A stretch of 64,000 nucleotides of DNA from Nitrospirota bacterium (GCA_040752355.1 JBFMHE010000003.1:1-64000), one strand, 5' to 3'. Positions 9,648 through 20,741 are shown, counted from the first letter of the stretch. Notes: generated by a model not told the origin, from the sequence alone. Numbers and translations: made by a program.

Positions 9648-9755
9648 AGGCAGCTCGAAGCTCATGGCTGACAGCTCACAGCCGATGATGCATGGCTTGT
9701 GCTCTCACCCGGTGCTCATTTCATCAGACGCTCTAGGAATTGTGGAGCATAGGCC

Positions 9756-11135
9756 ATGAACTCTCTCGATGACACCATAGCAGCCGTATCGACGCCGCCC
9801 GGAGAAGGAGGCATCGGCATTGTGCGCCTGAGCGGCAGGGACGCCCTCGCGCTTGCCGGAAGGGTCTTCGTATCGCCGCGGGGAAAGCCGCTCACCGGGA
9901 CGCGGTCCCATACGATCCTGCACGGCTTCGCGGTTAATCCGGCCGACGGCGCGCGTATCGACGAGGTGCTCGTCACGGTAATGCGCGCCCCCGCCACCTA
10001 TACCCGCGAGGATGTGGTCGAGATCAACTGCCACGGCGGCATCGTGCCCCTCAGGGCGGTGCTCCAGGCGCTGCTCGATGCGGGCGCGCGGCTCGCCGAG
10101 CCGGGGGAGTTCACGAAGCGCGCTTTTCTGAACGGCAGGATCGATCTCATTCAAGCCGAGGCAGTGATCGACGTGATACGGGCGAAGACGGAAACAGCGG
10201 AGCGGATCGCCCAGCAGCAGCTCGAGGGAAGGCTCTCCCGGCGCATCGCGGCGCTCCGGGAGAGGGTCACGGAGCTCTGCGCCCATGTCGAGGCGTATAT
10301 CGATTTCCCCGAAGACGAGATAGAACCGCTCCCGGCCTCCGCGCTGCTCGGCGCCATGGCAGAAATAGAGGCTGAGCTGGCGGGGCTCTCGCAGGGGTAT
10401 GCCGAGGGCAAGTTCTTCAGGGAGGGCGTCTCCGCAGCCATCGTCGGCAAGCCGAACGTCGGCAAATCGTCGCTGCTCAATGCGCTGCTCGAAAAAGACC
10501 GGGCGATCGTGACCGAGATCCCGGGTACTACAAGAGATGTCATCGAAGATGTCCTGAACATCAAGGGCCTTCCCCTCAGGATCATGGATACCGCCGGTAT
10601 ACGGGAGACGCACAACCTCGCCGAACAGGAGGGAGTGAAGCGGAGCGTGAAGGCGATCGAGGGGGCCGATCTCGTCATCGCCGTGCTCGATGCGGGCAGG
10701 GAGCTCGATGATGCCGACAGAGAGGTGCTCGACCGGATAGCTCGGAAGCGGGCGATGGTAGTGGTCAACAAATGCGACATCCTGTCGCCGCGCTTTGCCT
10801 TCACCGGATATCCCGGCGACGCCGTGAGGGTATCGGCGCTCACCGGAGAGGGCATCGAGGCGGTCAGGCAGCGCATCTATGAGCTCTGCATCGCTTCCGG
10901 CAGCGGGCACGACCGGGAAGACCTCCTGGTGACCAACCTGCGCCACAAGCACGCCCTCGACCGGGCGCTCCAGTCCCTCGCTGAGGCGCGGCAGGCGCTG
11001 GAGACTCACCTGCCGCTCGAGGTCGTCGCTCTCTTCCTCCGGGAATCGCTCGACCATCTGGGCGGCATCATCGGCGCAGTGACCACCGAGGATATCCTGG
11101 AGAGGATCTTCAGCGCATTCTGCATCGGGAAGTAA
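9756..11135 (+). CDS. mnmE: tRNA modification GTPase MnmE
   Basis: 459 residues, normal length. An N-terminal folate-binding domain (DTIAAVSTPPGEGGIGIVRL) is followed by a helical domain and an inserted G domain. The G domain carries GKPNVGKSSLLN (P-loop), GTTRD (switch), DTAGIRE (G3) and NKCD (G4). The C-terminus is the family signature CIGK, whose Cys is part of the active site. With MnmG it installs the cmnm5 group on U34 of certain tRNAs; MnmA, encoded 1.7 kb downstream, thiolates the same base. A 108-bp gap separates it from yidC. Confidence 0.96.
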   Translation: MNSLDDTIAAVSTPPGEGGIGIVRLSGRDALALAGRVFVSPRGKPLTGTRSHTILHGFAVNPADGARIDEVLVTVMRAPATYTREDVVEINCHGGIVPLRAVLQALLDAGARLAEPGEFTKRAFLNGRIDLIQAEAVIDVIRAKTETAERIAQQQLEGRLSRRIAALRERVTELCAHVEAYIDFPEDEIEPLPASALLGAMAEIEAELAGLSQGYAEGKFFREGVSAAIVGKPNVGKSSLLNALLEKDRAIVTEIPGTTRDVIEDVLNIKGLPLRIMDTAGIRETHNLAEQEGVKRSVKAIEGADLVIAVLDAGRELDDADREVLDRIARKRAMVVVNKCDILSPRFAFTGYPGDAVRVSALTGEGIEAVRQRIYELCIASGSGHDREDLLVTNLRHKHALDRALQSLAEARQALETHLPLEVVALFLRESLDHLGGIIGAVTTEDILERIFSAFCIGK

Positions 11136-11164
11136 GGGCGGATACCCGGTTCCGGAAGGGCCGA

Positions 11165-11202
11165 ACAAAAAAGGCAGGAAGAAGACTCTTCCTGCCTTTT
11201 TG
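11165..11202. terminator. Bidirectional intrinsic terminator between mnmE and the parvulin lipoprotein gene
   Basis: A palindrome with stem ggcaggaaga / tcttcctgcc is flanked by an A-run on the left and a T-run on the right, so it can end transcription from both converging genes. Confidence 0.85.
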
Positions 11203-11220
11203 CATCGTTGAGCGACAGCG

Positions 11221-12126
11221 CTATTTCTTGGGGGCCTCCGGCGTCTGCACCGGCGGATGGCCGCCTGGGGCAGCGGGGGCTGTCGGCGCCAGCGAGAGCT
11301 TCTGTGCCGCCTCTTTGTTTATGTCGACTTTATACGTCTTCTTCAGGTTCTCGATGAACGTGTCGAAGCTGTTCTTCTGGCGTTCTGCCACGAGCCTCTG
11401 GCTGATCAACCCCTTTACCTTCTCGAACTCGACGGTCGACCCTTTCAGATCGAGCACCTTCAGGATATGGATGCCGTCTTTCAGCCGTATCGGCATGCTC
11501 ACCTCGCCCCTCTTGAGCCTGAACACCGCGTCTTCGAGCTCGGGGGAGAGGTCGCCCTTCTTGAAGGTCCCCAGCTTGCCGCCGTCCTTGGCCGACGCCT
11601 TGTCGGCGGACATTTCGGCAGCTACCTTTCCGAAGTCCTCGCCTTTCTGTATACGGTCATAGACTTTTTTAGCATCGTCTTCGGTCTTGACCAGGATCTG
11701 GCCGATGGTCACCTGGCTGCTCAGGATGAAGTCTTCCTTATGGCTGTCGTAAAACTCTTTGATATCCTTTTCGGTTATATTGGCCGACGCCTCGATCTCT
11801 TTTTCGAGGAGCTGGTTGATGAGGGTTATCTTCTTGAACTCCTCGACCTTGCGCTGGAACTCCTTATCTTTATCGAGCCCGCGCTTCTTCGCCTCGAGGT
11901 AGAGCAGCTCTTTCTTCGTCAGCTCCTCGACGAACCGCTCGGCTCCTCCGGGACCCATGAAGAACTGCTGGGCCATGGGAGGAAGCGACGCCATCTCAGC
12001 CTTCACATCCTCGGTCGTTATGGTGGTTCCCCCTACCTTCGCCACATAGCTGCCCTTGGACCCGCTTCCCTTCGAGCAGGAAACGGCAATCAAAAGGGCG
12101 AACGCCACGATGAGTACTTTCTTCAT
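11221..12126 (-). CDS. Periplasmic parvulin-type peptidyl-prolyl isomerase lipoprotein (SurA/PrsA-like)
   Basis: 301 residues with a lipoprotein signal (KKVLIVAFALLIAVSC; lipobox with Cys17). A SurA/PrsA-like N-terminal helical chaperone region (about 30-130, starting KVGGTTITTEDVKAEM) precedes a rotamase domain at about 136-235 (QVTIGQILVKTEDDA, GGKLGTFKKGDLSPELEDAVF, KDGIHILKV), and a Pro/Ala-rich tail closes the protein. It would assist folding of exported proteins from the membrane surface. Transcribed alone, convergent with mnmE. Confidence 0.9.
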   Translation of the reverse strand: MKKVLIVAFALLIAVSCSKGSGSKGSYVAKVGGTTITTEDVKAEMASLPPMAQQFFMGPGGAERFVEELTKKELLYLEAKKRGLDKDKEFQRKVEEFKKITLINQLLEKEIEASANITEKDIKEFYDSHKEDFILSSQVTIGQILVKTEDDAKKVYDRIQKGEDFGKVAAEMSADKASAKDGGKLGTFKKGDLSPELEDAVFRLKRGEVSMPIRLKDGIHILKVLDLKGSTVEFEKVKGLISQRLVAERQKNSFDTFIENLKKTYKVDINKEAAQKLSLAPTAPAAPGGHPPVQTPEAPKK

Positions 12127-12431
12127 GTGTCACACTCTCCTTCACGGTTATTAATCTACCACTCTAACATATTGGTCTTCCCTGCGGCAAGCAGCAGTGG
12201 CGCTGGCGCAGAGAGGCATCGCCTTCGCCCGCAGCCCGTTCAGTACACGAAAGGGAAAGGCGCTCGCTGCTATTTTTGCTATAATTTTAGTAATACCCTC
12301 CGTACTTCCCCGCACCTGTATGCCGATCCGCTGTTCCGATCCCGGGAGATACTATCTTGTGCAAGAGGATGCGCAGCAGCACGGAGGGGAGGGTTTCCTG
12401 CAGCAGTGATTTGCAGAGAGGAGGAGCTGCT
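12127..12431. other. Intergenic region (305 bp) between divergent genes
   Basis: Contains the ribosome site of the parvulin gene (minus strand) at its left end and an AT-rich patch with gctataatttt near 12283-12292 that could be a -10 element for the plus-strand genes. I see no RNA gene or clear coding sequence in it. Confidence 0.4.
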
Positions 12432-12779
12432 GTGGCGCTTCCAGCCCTGGTCAGGGTCATCGCGGAAAAGAAGGTGAGCCGGTTTTGCGAGCGGCGCGTG
12501 CCGAAGCAGGCGCGCCACCATGTCCGGCTCCTCTATCTGTTCCGGGGCAGTACGGTTACCATTGTCGAACGCAGGGCGCCCTGGCACGCGGGCATGAAGG
12601 AGTGGCCTTCGATGCCTATCGCCCAGATACGGTATAATGAGAAGACCGGAAGGTGGCGCCTCTATTATGCCGATGCGGCGATGGGCTGGCAGGAGTGCAG
12701 TGACATCGAGGCGACCAGGGACATCGATGTCCTCCTCCGGGAGATCGATGAAGACAGCACCGGTATCTTCTGGGGGTAG
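12432..12779 (+). CDS. DUF3024 family protein
   Basis: A GTG start at 12432 after a gagaggaggagc site gives 115 residues; longer upstream starts lack such a site. The sequence follows the DUF3024 pattern: CERRVP near the N-terminus, RLLYLFRGSTVTIVERR, a WP-PIAQIRYNEKTGRWRLYY core and the family's DIDVLLREIDEDSTGIFWG ending. These small proteins are widespread in bacteria, with no proven function. It lies 27 bp before mnmA, so the two are probably co-transcribed. Confidence 0.8.
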   Translation: MALPALVRVIAEKKVSRFCERRVPKQARHHVRLLYLFRGSTVTIVERRAPWHAGMKEWPSMPIAQIRYNEKTGRWRLYYADAAMGWQECSDIEATRDIDVLLREIDEDSTGIFWG

Positions 12780-12791
12780 GTCGTCCGGTGA

Positions 12792-13883
<1,092 letters not shown>

Positions 13884-13994
13884 TATCGTGCATGATGCAC
13901 CGCCCTTCAGCCTGATGCGATGGGCGTCGGTAGTGCTGACTTCACTGCATTTTTTGTGGTATCGTAAGAAGTATTACTACGGTGAGGCGAGGTC

Positions 13995-14441
13995 ATGACG
14001 GGAAGAATAGTATCCATCAATATCAGCGAAAAAAAAGGCGTGCGGAAGAAGCCGGTCGATGAGGCGGTGATAGCAGAGAATTACGGCATCGACGGCGATG
14101 CCCATGGGTCGTCGGAGTGGCACCGGCAGGTGAGCCTGCTCGCGCTCGAGAGCATCAGGAAGATGCAGGACCTGGGGCTCGAGGTCAAGCCGGGAGACTT
14201 TGCGGAGAATATCACCACCGAGGGGCTCGACCTCCTCGCCCTGCCGGTCGGGACGAGAGTGCGCCTCGGCAGCGACGTTATCGGCGAGGTGAGCCAGATC
14301 GGCAAGGAGTGCCATTCCCGGTGCGCCATCTACTACCAGGCGGGCGATTGCGTCATGCCCAAAGAGGGGATATTCATCAGGGTCCTCAAGGGCGGCACGA
14401 TCAAGACCGGCGACAGGATAGAGATTTCCCTCAGAAAATAG
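13995..14441 (+). CDS. MOSC-domain protein
   Basis: 148 residues covering one MOSC domain: GRIVSINISEKKGVRKKPV at the start, the YGIDGDAHG motif, DFAENITTEGLDL, then GKECHSRCAIYYQAGDCVMP with the conserved Cys, and a KGGTIKTGDRI ending. MOSC domains bind molybdenum cofactor or carry sulfur in its chemistry. The gene stands 97 bp before a MoaB/MogA gene, an association common in anaerobes, which supports a role in molybdopterin maturation. Substrate not known. Confidence 0.88.
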   Translation: MTGRIVSINISEKKGVRKKPVDEAVIAENYGIDGDAHGSSEWHRQVSLLALESIRKMQDLGLEVKPGDFAENITTEGLDLLALPVGTRVRLGSDVIGEVSQIGKECHSRCAIYYQAGDCVMPKEGIFIRVLKGGTIKTGDRIEISLRK

Positions 14442-14538
14442 CTTCAAAGAGAGATGCCGCCCTGTGCTGGAGCGCGTACGATCCTTTCACCGCATTTCTT
14501 CTGAAGCGCCCGAATGGATAAACCTGTGAGAGGTAGAG

Positions 14539-15018
14539 ATGATAACGGTTGCAGTGCTTACTCTCAGCGATAAGGGTTCCCGGGGAGAACGGGCCGATGC
14601 GAGCGGCCCTGCGATCGCCGAAGCGCTTAAAGATCTTGCCGAGGTAAAGCATTACGATGTCCTGCCCGATGAGCGGGAGATGATACGGGATAAGCTCATG
14701 GAGTATGTCAATAAGGTCGATCTCGTTCTTACGACCGGCGGCACCGGACTCTCGCCGCGCGACGTCACGCCCGAGGCGACACGGGAGGTCATCGAGCGGG
14801 AGGTCCCCGGCATTGCCGAGGCGATGCGGAGGGAAGGTCTGAAAAAGACGAACCGGTCCATGCTCTCCCGGGCGGTTGCCGGTGTGCGGGGAGCGACGCT
14901 GATCATCAACCTGCCGGGCAGCCCTGCCGCGGTGCGGGAGAACCTGGCGGTCATCATCGAGGTGCTGCCCCATGCAATCGAAAAGATCAAGGGAGATGCC
15001 GGAGAGTGCGCACGGTAA
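14539..15018 (+). CDS. moaB: Molybdopterin adenylyltransferase-type protein (MoaB/MogA)
   Basis: 159 residues, typical for stand-alone MoaB/MogA. Visible motifs: TVAVLTLSDKGSRGERAD at the N-terminus, the molybdopterin-binding TTGGTGLSPRDVTPEAT, and NLPGSPAAV. It activates molybdopterin by adenylation before metal insertion. Preceded by the MOSC gene; its end overlaps the dsbD start by 13 bp, so the three genes read as one unit. MoaB and MogA cannot be separated by eye. Confidence 0.88.
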   Translation: MITVAVLTLSDKGSRGERADASGPAIAEALKDLAEVKHYDVLPDEREMIRDKLMEYVNKVDLVLTTGGTGLSPRDVTPEATREVIEREVPGIAEAMRREGLKKTNRSMLSRAVAGVRGATLIINLPGSPAAVRENLAVIIEVLPHAIEKIKGDAGECAR

Positions 15019-16805
15019 GCGGCCTTTCAGCCATACTCTGCAGCCTGCTCATCCTCATCGGCTTTGGACCTGCTGCGACTGCTGAAGCACCCGAAGATAT
15101 CCTCGCCGTAACCCCCTACTACGCCACCGGCGAGATCGCTGCGGGCAGCCCCTTCACGCTGGCGCTGCAGGTGCGTCTCAAACAGGGCTGGCACGTGAAC
15201 AGCAATACACCGTCCGGCGCGTTCTCGATTCCCTCCGAGCTCGTCCTCGACGCCGTACCGGGGATCGGCATCGAGAGGATCGTCTTTCCCCCTCACGTCG
15301 TAAAACAACTGACCAAGACCGGCGAAAAGAGCGAGCTCTTCGAGGGGACGTTTTACGTGGCTATTCACGGAAGGGCCGATGCTGGTCTCCAACCGGGGAA
15401 CTATGCAGTGAACGGGAGCTTCCGCTACCAGGGATGCAACGAGGTCACCTGCCTGCCGCCCGCGGAGAAGACGGTCGCTTTTACGCTGCAGGTAGTGCCC
15501 GCGGGAGCGAGCGTCAAGGAGGTCAATCCCGGTATCTTTTCGAATATCACCGCCTCGGGAGCAGTCGTTGCCGCCGGAGAGAAAGCGGACGATTCCATCT
15601 CGCGCTCCATCGCCGAAAAAGGGCTCCTCCTCACGCTGCTGCTCATCTTCCTGGGCGGCCTTGCGCTGAATCTCACGCCCTGCGTCTATCCGCTCATTCC
15701 GATTACGGTCAGCTACTTCGGCTCCCAGCAGCATAGGGGCAAGGGGGTGCTTAATGCGGCAGCGTATGTGTGCGGGATTGCGCTCACCTATTCGGTGCTC
15801 GGTACCGTCGCTGCGCTTACCGGAGGCATGCTCGGCTCGCTGCTGACCAGCCCGGTTACCATCGTGGTCATCGCCGGTATCATGGTCGGCCTTTCGCTCA
15901 GCATGTTCGGCCTCTACGAGATACGGGTGCCCCGCTTCCTGATGAACATGGCGGGCGGCGAGGCGCGCGGCGGCGCGCTGGGGGCGCTGATCATGGGGCT
16001 CTCGATGGGCGTTATCGCCGCTCCCTGCATCGGCCCCTTCGTGATCGGGCTCCTGACCTATGTGGCGACCCTCGGGAGCCCGGTAAAAGGCTTCCTTATG
16101 TTCTTCGTCCTCTCCCTCGGATTGGGCCTCCCCTATCTCATCCTGGGCCTGTTCTCGAGCAGGATCAGCTCCCTGCCCCGGTCGGGAGAGTGGATGATCG
16201 GGGTGAAAAAGATATTCGGGTTCATCCTGATCACCATGGCGGTCTACTTTCTCAATCCGCTCCTGAGCGCCCCGTGGTACCGCATCCTCTTCTCCGGCTC
16301 GCTCTTCTTCGGCGGTTTCTGGCTCCTCGTCATCGACCGTTCGGGCGAGGGGAGGCGCGGTTTTCACGCCTTCAAGGCGGTTGTCGCCATCGCGATGATC
16401 GTTGCCGCCACCTGGTTCATCAAGCCCGAGCCCGAGGCTGCAGCGCGCCTCCCGTGGCAGCCCTATTCGGCCGAACAGCTTGCCGGTGCACGGGAGGCGG
16501 GCACGCCGGTGGTGATCGACTTCTATGCGGACTGGTGCATTCCCTGCAAGGAGCTGGACGAATTCACCTTCACCGACCCGCGGCTCCAGAAGTATGCAGG
16601 GCAGTTTATCTTTCTGAAAGTCGATCTCACCAGCGATGCGAGCGAACAGACGAAGCGGCTCAAGCAGCAGTACGCGATCAAGGGCGTTCCTACCATTGTC
16701 TTCCTGAATCCTGCCGGGGCCGAGATGGCGGAGCTGCGGCTCACCGGGTTCGAAGAGGCCGAGCAGTTCGCCGCCCGCCTCGAGAGGGCCCGGGGCGGCG
16801 GGTAA
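15006..16805 (+). CDS. dsbD: Thiol:disulfide interchange protein DsbD
   Basis: 599 residues from a GTG start inside the 3' end of moaB. Order: signal peptide, periplasmic DsbD-alpha domain (about 30-175) with redox pair C144 and C149, an eight-helix membrane domain with NLTPCVYPLIPI and IAAPCIGPFV (the two intramembrane Cys), and a C-terminal thioredoxin domain with WCIPC (C511, C514). It passes electrons from cytoplasmic thioredoxin to the periplasm, for cytochrome c maturation and disulfide isomerisation. Full length, all six Cys present. Confidence 0.94.
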   Translation: MRTVSGLSAILCSLLILIGFGPAATAEAPEDILAVTPYYATGEIAAGSPFTLALQVRLKQGWHVNSNTPSGAFSIPSELVLDAVPGIGIERIVFPPHVVKQLTKTGEKSELFEGTFYVAIHGRADAGLQPGNYAVNGSFRYQGCNEVTCLPPAEKTVAFTLQVVPAGASVKEVNPGIFSNITASGAVVAAGEKADDSISRSIAEKGLLLTLLLIFLGGLALNLTPCVYPLIPITVSYFGSQQHRGKGVLNAAAYVCGIALTYSVLGTVAALTGGMLGSLLTSPVTIVVIAGIMVGLSLSMFGLYEIRVPRFLMNMAGGEARGGALGALIMGLSMGVIAAPCIGPFVIGLLTYVATLGSPVKGFLMFFVLSLGLGLPYLILGLFSSRISSLPRSGEWMIGVKKIFGFILITMAVYFLNPLLSAPWYRILFSGSLFFGGFWLLVIDRSGEGRRGFHAFKAVVAIAMIVAATWFIKPEPEAAARLPWQPYSAEQLAGAREAGTPVVIDFYADWCIPCKELDEFTFTDPRLQKYAGQFIFLKVDLTSDASEQTKRLKQQYAIKGVPTIVFLNPAGAEMAELRLTGFEEAEQFAARLERARGGG

Positions 16806-16828
16806 TATTCCCGAGGAAAAGGGGAGGG

Positions 16829-16864
16829 ACAGGTGCGCTGAGAACGCCTTTTCAGCGCACCTGT
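16829..16864 (+). terminator. Hairpin after dsbD
   Basis: A perfect 13-bp stem (acaggtgcgctga / tcagcgcacctgt) with a 10-nt loop lies 24 bp after the dsbD stop. There is no strong T-run, so termination may be weak. Confidence 0.6.
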
Positions 16865-16972
16865 TCCTGCTCATTCCGTTAAGCACCCTCAGCCGGTAGT
16901 CAAGGCGTTTCCTTGCTAATGCCGTTCTGTTTATGGTAGTTTTTTAGAGCGTCTAACAGAATGAGCAGAGGC

Positions 16973-17108
16973 GAGTCAGACAAGGCACAGTATGTTCGCT
17001 CATTCTCGGACGGCATCCAGCCGTCCTCCGAGGCACCAGCCCGCTTCGTCATCCATGACTTCGCTCGGGCTGCTGATACCGCTCCACATACTATACCTTG
17101 TCTGACTC
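16973..17108. repeat. Palindromic cruciform element (136 bp), MITE- or REP-like
   Basis: The outer arms gagtcagacaaggcacagta and its partner (16973-16995 and 17086-17108) pair over 23 bp with two mismatches. They enclose two inner hairpins: ggacggc/gccgtcc at 17008-17026 and agcccg/cgggct with an inner gtcat/atgac at about 17037-17072. This is a cloverleaf-like structure in the dsbD-leuS gap. The antisense 73-residue ORF across it (16900-17121) is explained by the repeat. The rest of 16806-17162 holds only the dsbD hairpin. Confidence 0.7.
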
Positions 17109-17162
17109 CAAGCTCTTTCATTATTATCAGGAGCTCTTAGATGGTTTCGGAGGAGAAGAGCG

Positions 17163-19730
17163 TTGGAAGAGAAGTATAATGCGCAGAAAATAGAGGAGAA
17201 GTGGCAGGCCTTCTGGTCAGGGCGGCAGCTCTACAGGGCGGGGCGGGACGAAGGGAAGAAAAAGTTCTACTGCCTCGAGATGTTCCCCTATCCCTCGGGT
17301 AAGATCCACATGGGGCATGTCCGCAACTACGCCATCGGCGATGTTATCGCGCGCTACAAGCGGATGCGCGGGTTCACTGTGCTCCATCCCATGGGCTGGG
17401 ACGCCTTCGGCCTCCCTGCGGAGAATGCGGCGATCAAGCACGGGCTGCATCCGGCAAAGTGGACCTATGAGAATATCGCCTTCATGAAGAAGCAGCTCGT
17501 CCGCATGGGACTGAGCTACGATTGGGATAGAGAAGTGACCACCTGCAGCCCCGGGTACTACCGGTGGAACCAGTGGCTCTTCCTCAAATTCTTCGAGAAG
17601 GGGCTCGCGTATAAAAAGGCCTCGTTCGTCAACTGGTGCCCCTCCTGCGTCACCGTCCTCGCCAACGAGCAGGTCATCGACGGCAGGTGCTGGCGCTGCG
17701 ACGCCCCCGTCGTCCAGAAGGAGCTCGAGCAGTGGTTCTTCAAGATCACCGCTTACGCAGAGGAGCTGCTCCGGGGCTGCGATAGCCTCACCGGCTGGCC
17801 CGAGCGGGTGGTCGCGATGCAGAAGAACTGGATCGGCAAGAGCGAGGGCGTCGAGGTCGATTTCCCTGTCGAGGGGAGCAGCGGGGCGTTGCGCATCTAT
17901 ACCACGCGGCCGGATACCCTCTTCGGGGTCACTTATATGTGCCTCGCGCCGGGCCATCCGTTTGCGGACCGCCTCGTGGCTGATAAGCAGGCGCTCGAGG
18001 CGATCAAGGCGAAGTACGGCAAAGAGGACGAGAAAGTCGGTCTCTTCACCGGCCATTACGCCGTCAATCCCCTCACCGGGGACCGAATCCCGATCTATAT
18101 CGCCAACTTCGTTCTCATGGAGTACGGAACCGGCGCGATCATGTCCGTCCCCGCCCATGACCAGCGCGACTTCGAGTTCGCCCGGAAGTACGGCCTGCCG
18201 GTCAAGGTCGTCATCGTACCCGAAGAAAGTCCGGAAGCACGGGCTTCCGAGCTTAGCGCCGCTTTCGAGGATGAGGGCGTGCTCGTGAGCTCGGGCCGGT
18301 TCAGCGGCATGAGGAGCAGCGAGGGGAAGCGTGCGATCGCAGCGTATATCGAAGAAAAAGGGTTGGGGAAGCGGACCGTGAACTACAAGCTCCGCGATTG
18401 GGGAATCTCGCGTCAGCGCTACTGGGGCACGCCTATTCCCATCATCTACTGCGACCGCTGCGGCATGGTCCCGGTCCCCGAAAAGGAGCTCCCGGTCCTC
18501 CTGCCCGAAGATATCACGCTCACCGGGAAAGGGTCCTCTCCGCTCAAGGAGTCGGAGGCGTTCCAGAACGTGCCCTGCCCGCAGTGCGGGGGAAGGGCGC
18601 GGCGGGAGACGGACACCATGGATACCTTTGTGGACTCCTCATGGTATTTTGTGCGGTACTGCTCGAAGAAGGAGGAGGACCCCTTCGCCAAACAGAATAT
18701 CGCCTCCTGGATGCCGGTGGACCAGTATATCGGCGGCATCGAGCATGCGGTGCTGCACCTGCTCTATTCGCGCTTCTTCACGAGGGCGATGAGGGACCTC
18801 GGCATCCTCTCCATCGACGAGCCCTTCGCGAACCTCCTCACGCAGGGGATGGTCTGCAAGGAGACCTGGAAATGCCCGGAGCACGGGTGGCTCTTCCCCG
18901 AAGAGGTGAACATAAACATATGCGTCCACTGCGGAAGCGCGGTCGAAAGGGGCCGGGTCGAGAAGATGTCGAAGTCGAAGAAGAATGTCATCGACCCCGA
19001 TGCGCTGATAAGCCGCTACGGCGCTGACACGATGCGGCTCTTCTCGCTCTTTGCCGCACCGCCCGAACGGGATCTCGAGTGGTCCGATAAGGGGGTCGAG
19101 GGCGCGTACCGCTTCCTGAACAGGGTCTGGGCCGTTGTCCATAAAAACCGTAACGAGCTGCGCGCGGCGGGCGGCGAGAGGGAAGAGATTTCTCCCTCGC
19201 GGATCACGGACCACGCTTCACGGCTCCTGCGGAAGACGCACCAGACGATACGGAAGGTCACCGCCGATATCGAAAAGGACTACCACTTCAACACGGCGAT
19301 CGCCTCGCTGATGGAGCTGGTGAACGAGATGTCGTCCTTCACTCCGTCCCCCTCGCCCTCGAATAACGAGGATGCTGCGGTGCTCTCCTTCGGCGTGAGG
19401 AACACCCTGCTGATGCTCGCTCCCTTTTCACCGCATATTGCCGAAGAGTTGTGGCGCGCCATCGGCGAAGAGCGCGGCAGCGATACCAGTATCTTCGAGC
19501 ATCCCTGGCCGGCATGGGACGAGGAGCTCGCCAAAGAGGAGGAAGTGGAGCTGGTCATACAGATAAACGGAAAGCTCCGCGCAAAGGTCCTCGTGCCTGC
19601 CGGGATATCCGATGAGGAGGCGCAGCAGCGCGCATTGGCCGATGCGAAGGTGAAGGAGATACTCGACGGCAGGAGCGTCAGGAAGATCGTGGTCGTAAAG
19701 GGAAGACTCGTTAACATTGTCGTATCATAA
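17163..19730 (+). CDS. leuS: Leucyl-tRNA synthetase
   Basis: 855 residues from a TTG start ([18 protein letters not shown] is the normal LeuRS beginning). The class I motif is [14 protein letters not shown] (HMGH from H49), the Zn region has paired Cys (WCPSC, CWRC), the editing domain carries TTRPDT and [10 protein letters not shown], and KMSKS starts at K601. It charges tRNA-Leu; a tRNA-Leu(CAA) gene is at 24.3 kb. leuS-lptE-holA is the same order as in many Gram-negative bacteria. Confidence 0.96.
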   Translation: MEEKYNAQKIEEKWQAFWSGRQLYRAGRDEGKKKFYCLEMFPYPSGKIHMGHVRNYAIGDVIARYKRMRGFTVLHPMGWDAFGLPAENAAIKHGLHPAKWTYENIAFMKKQLVRMGLSYDWDREVTTCSPGYYRWNQWLFLKFFEKGLAYKKASFVNWCPSCVTVLANEQVIDGRCWRCDAPVVQKELEQWFFKITAYAEELLRGCDSLTGWPERVVAMQKNWIGKSEGVEVDFPVEGSSGALRIYTTRPDTLFGVTYMCLAPGHPFADRLVADKQALEAIKAKYGKEDEKVGLFTGHYAVNPLTGDRIPIYIANFVLMEYGTGAIMSVPAHDQRDFEFARKYGLPVKVVIVPEESPEARASELSAAFEDEGVLVSSGRFSGMRSSEGKRAIAAYIEEKGLGKRTVNYKLRDWGISRQRYWGTPIPIIYCDRCGMVPVPEKELPVLLPEDITLTGKGSSPLKESEAFQNVPCPQCGGRARRETDTMDTFVDSSWYFVRYCSKKEEDPFAKQNIASWMPVDQYIGGIEHAVLHLLYSRFFTRAMRDLGILSIDEPFANLLTQGMVCKETWKCPEHGWLFPEEVNINICVHCGSAVERGRVEKMSKSKKNVIDPDALISRYGADTMRLFSLFAAPPERDLEWSDKGVEGAYRFLNRVWAVVHKNRNELRAAGGEREEISPSRITDHASRLLRKTHQTIRKVTADIEKDYHFNTAIASLMELVNEMSSFTPSPSPSNNEDAAVLSFGVRNTLLMLAPFSPHIAEELWRAIGEERGSDTSIFEHPWPAWDEELAKEEEVELVIQINGKLRAKVLVPAGISDEEAQQRALADAKVKEILDGRSVRKIVVVKGRLVNIVVS

Positions 19731-20741
19731 ATGAGACGTGGAAGGTGGAAAGTGGGAACTGAAGAACGGAAGGAAAGCAGAACCGGGGCAGCCCTGTCTG
19801 CAGCTATGGACCAAAGCCCAGGCTCTTCGACAGTTCGTCCTAAGGCTTGCTCTCCTCTCCTCCTTACTTCCTGTTTTTTACTCCTTGCGTTTTTTTTATA
19901 CGGGTGCGGCTATACGCTCCATACGAGGGCCCAGCTTCCTTTCGATACGATCGCGGTCGGCAGGATCGAGAATAAAACGTTCGAGCCGAAGCTGCAGGAC
20001 AGGTTCAACAGGGTGCTGGTCGATACCTTTGCGGAATACGGCTATCGCCTCAGCCCCTCGGCCCGGTACCTGCTCGAGGGCGAGATCGCCGAGTTCGAGC
20101 TGACGCCCCGCTCGGAGCAGGCCCTCGTGGCTACACAGTACGAAGTCATCATCAGGGCAGCGTTTCGCCTGATCGACCGGGAGACCGGCAGGGCCATTCC
20201 CCTGGTTGCCGGGAGCCCCTTCATCACCTACTTCAGCACCACGGGGAAGCTCGAGAACGTCCTGGCGCAGAAAGAGGTCTCGACCGTAAGCGCGATGAGG
20301 AACCTCTCGCAGGAGCTGGTGCGCCAGATAACGTATACGACGCCCCAGAACTTCGCCTCCCTCCTGTTTACGGCCGATACGATACGCGATGCGGACAGGT
20401 TCGCTCGCAGGCTGCGGGACGCCGGAGATCCCCTTTCGCGGTACCTCTACGGCAGGCTCTCGCCGGATACGCGCCGGCTTCTGTCGGAAGCCGGCAGCAC
20501 GAGGGCTTCCGATAAAGAGTTCTTCGAGCGCCTCAAGACCGCGCTGGCGAACGAGCTGAACCAGGTCGTTCAGGGCCTTAGTTTATATGACGAGGAGCGC
20601 TTCGCCCACCTGCAGCTCTCTGCCGAAGCGCGCCGCCTTGTCGAGCAGCAGCCGACAGGAATAGAACGCATGCGCCTCAACCGGCTCCTGCTCGAAGAGG
20701 CATATCCCGCCGAGCTCGCCCGCTCTTCGGAGCAGCGCTGA
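19731..20741 (+). CDS. lptE: LPS-assembly lipoprotein LptE, with a long C-terminal extension
   Basis: A lipobox (FFLYGC, Cys59 from the first ATG) and GYTLHTRAQLPFDTIAVGRIENKTFEPKL, then EFELTPRSEQAL and YEVIIRAAF, follow the LptE pattern. Its place between leuS and holA supports this. LptE plugs the LptD barrel that moves LPS to the outer leaflet. The first 25 codons look like noise, and the ATG at 19806 would give a more usual signal. The protein is 336 residues, whereas typical LptE is under 200: about 140 residues after QITYTTPQNF (DADRFARRLRDAG to the end) are an extra charged helical domain of unknown role. Confidence 0.82.
   Translation: MRRGRWKVGTEERKESRTGAALSAAMDQSPGSSTVRPKACSPLLLTSCFLLLAFFLYGCGYTLHTRAQLPFDTIAVGRIENKTFEPKLQDRFNRVLVDTFAEYGYRLSPSARYLLEGEIAEFELTPRSEQALVATQYEVIIRAAFRLIDRETGRAIPLVAGSPFITYFSTTGKLENVLAQKEVSTVSAMRNLSQELVRQITYTTPQNFASLLFTADTIRDADRFARRLRDAGDPLSRYLYGRLSPDTRRLLSEAGSTRASDKEFFERLKTALANELNQVVQGLSLYDEERFAHLQLSAEARRLVEQQPTGIERMRLNRLLLEEAYPAELARSSEQR

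Noticed and set aside
9705-11168. A 487-codon open frame antisense to mnmE
   Set aside because: It covers mnmE exactly, has low-complexity charged composition and no motif.
15027-16886. A 619-codon open frame antisense to dsbD
   Set aside because: Same reason: antisense of a full-length gene with all DsbD motifs.
16900-17121. 73-codon minus-strand ORF before leuS
   Set aside because: Fully explained by the palindromic cruciform element.
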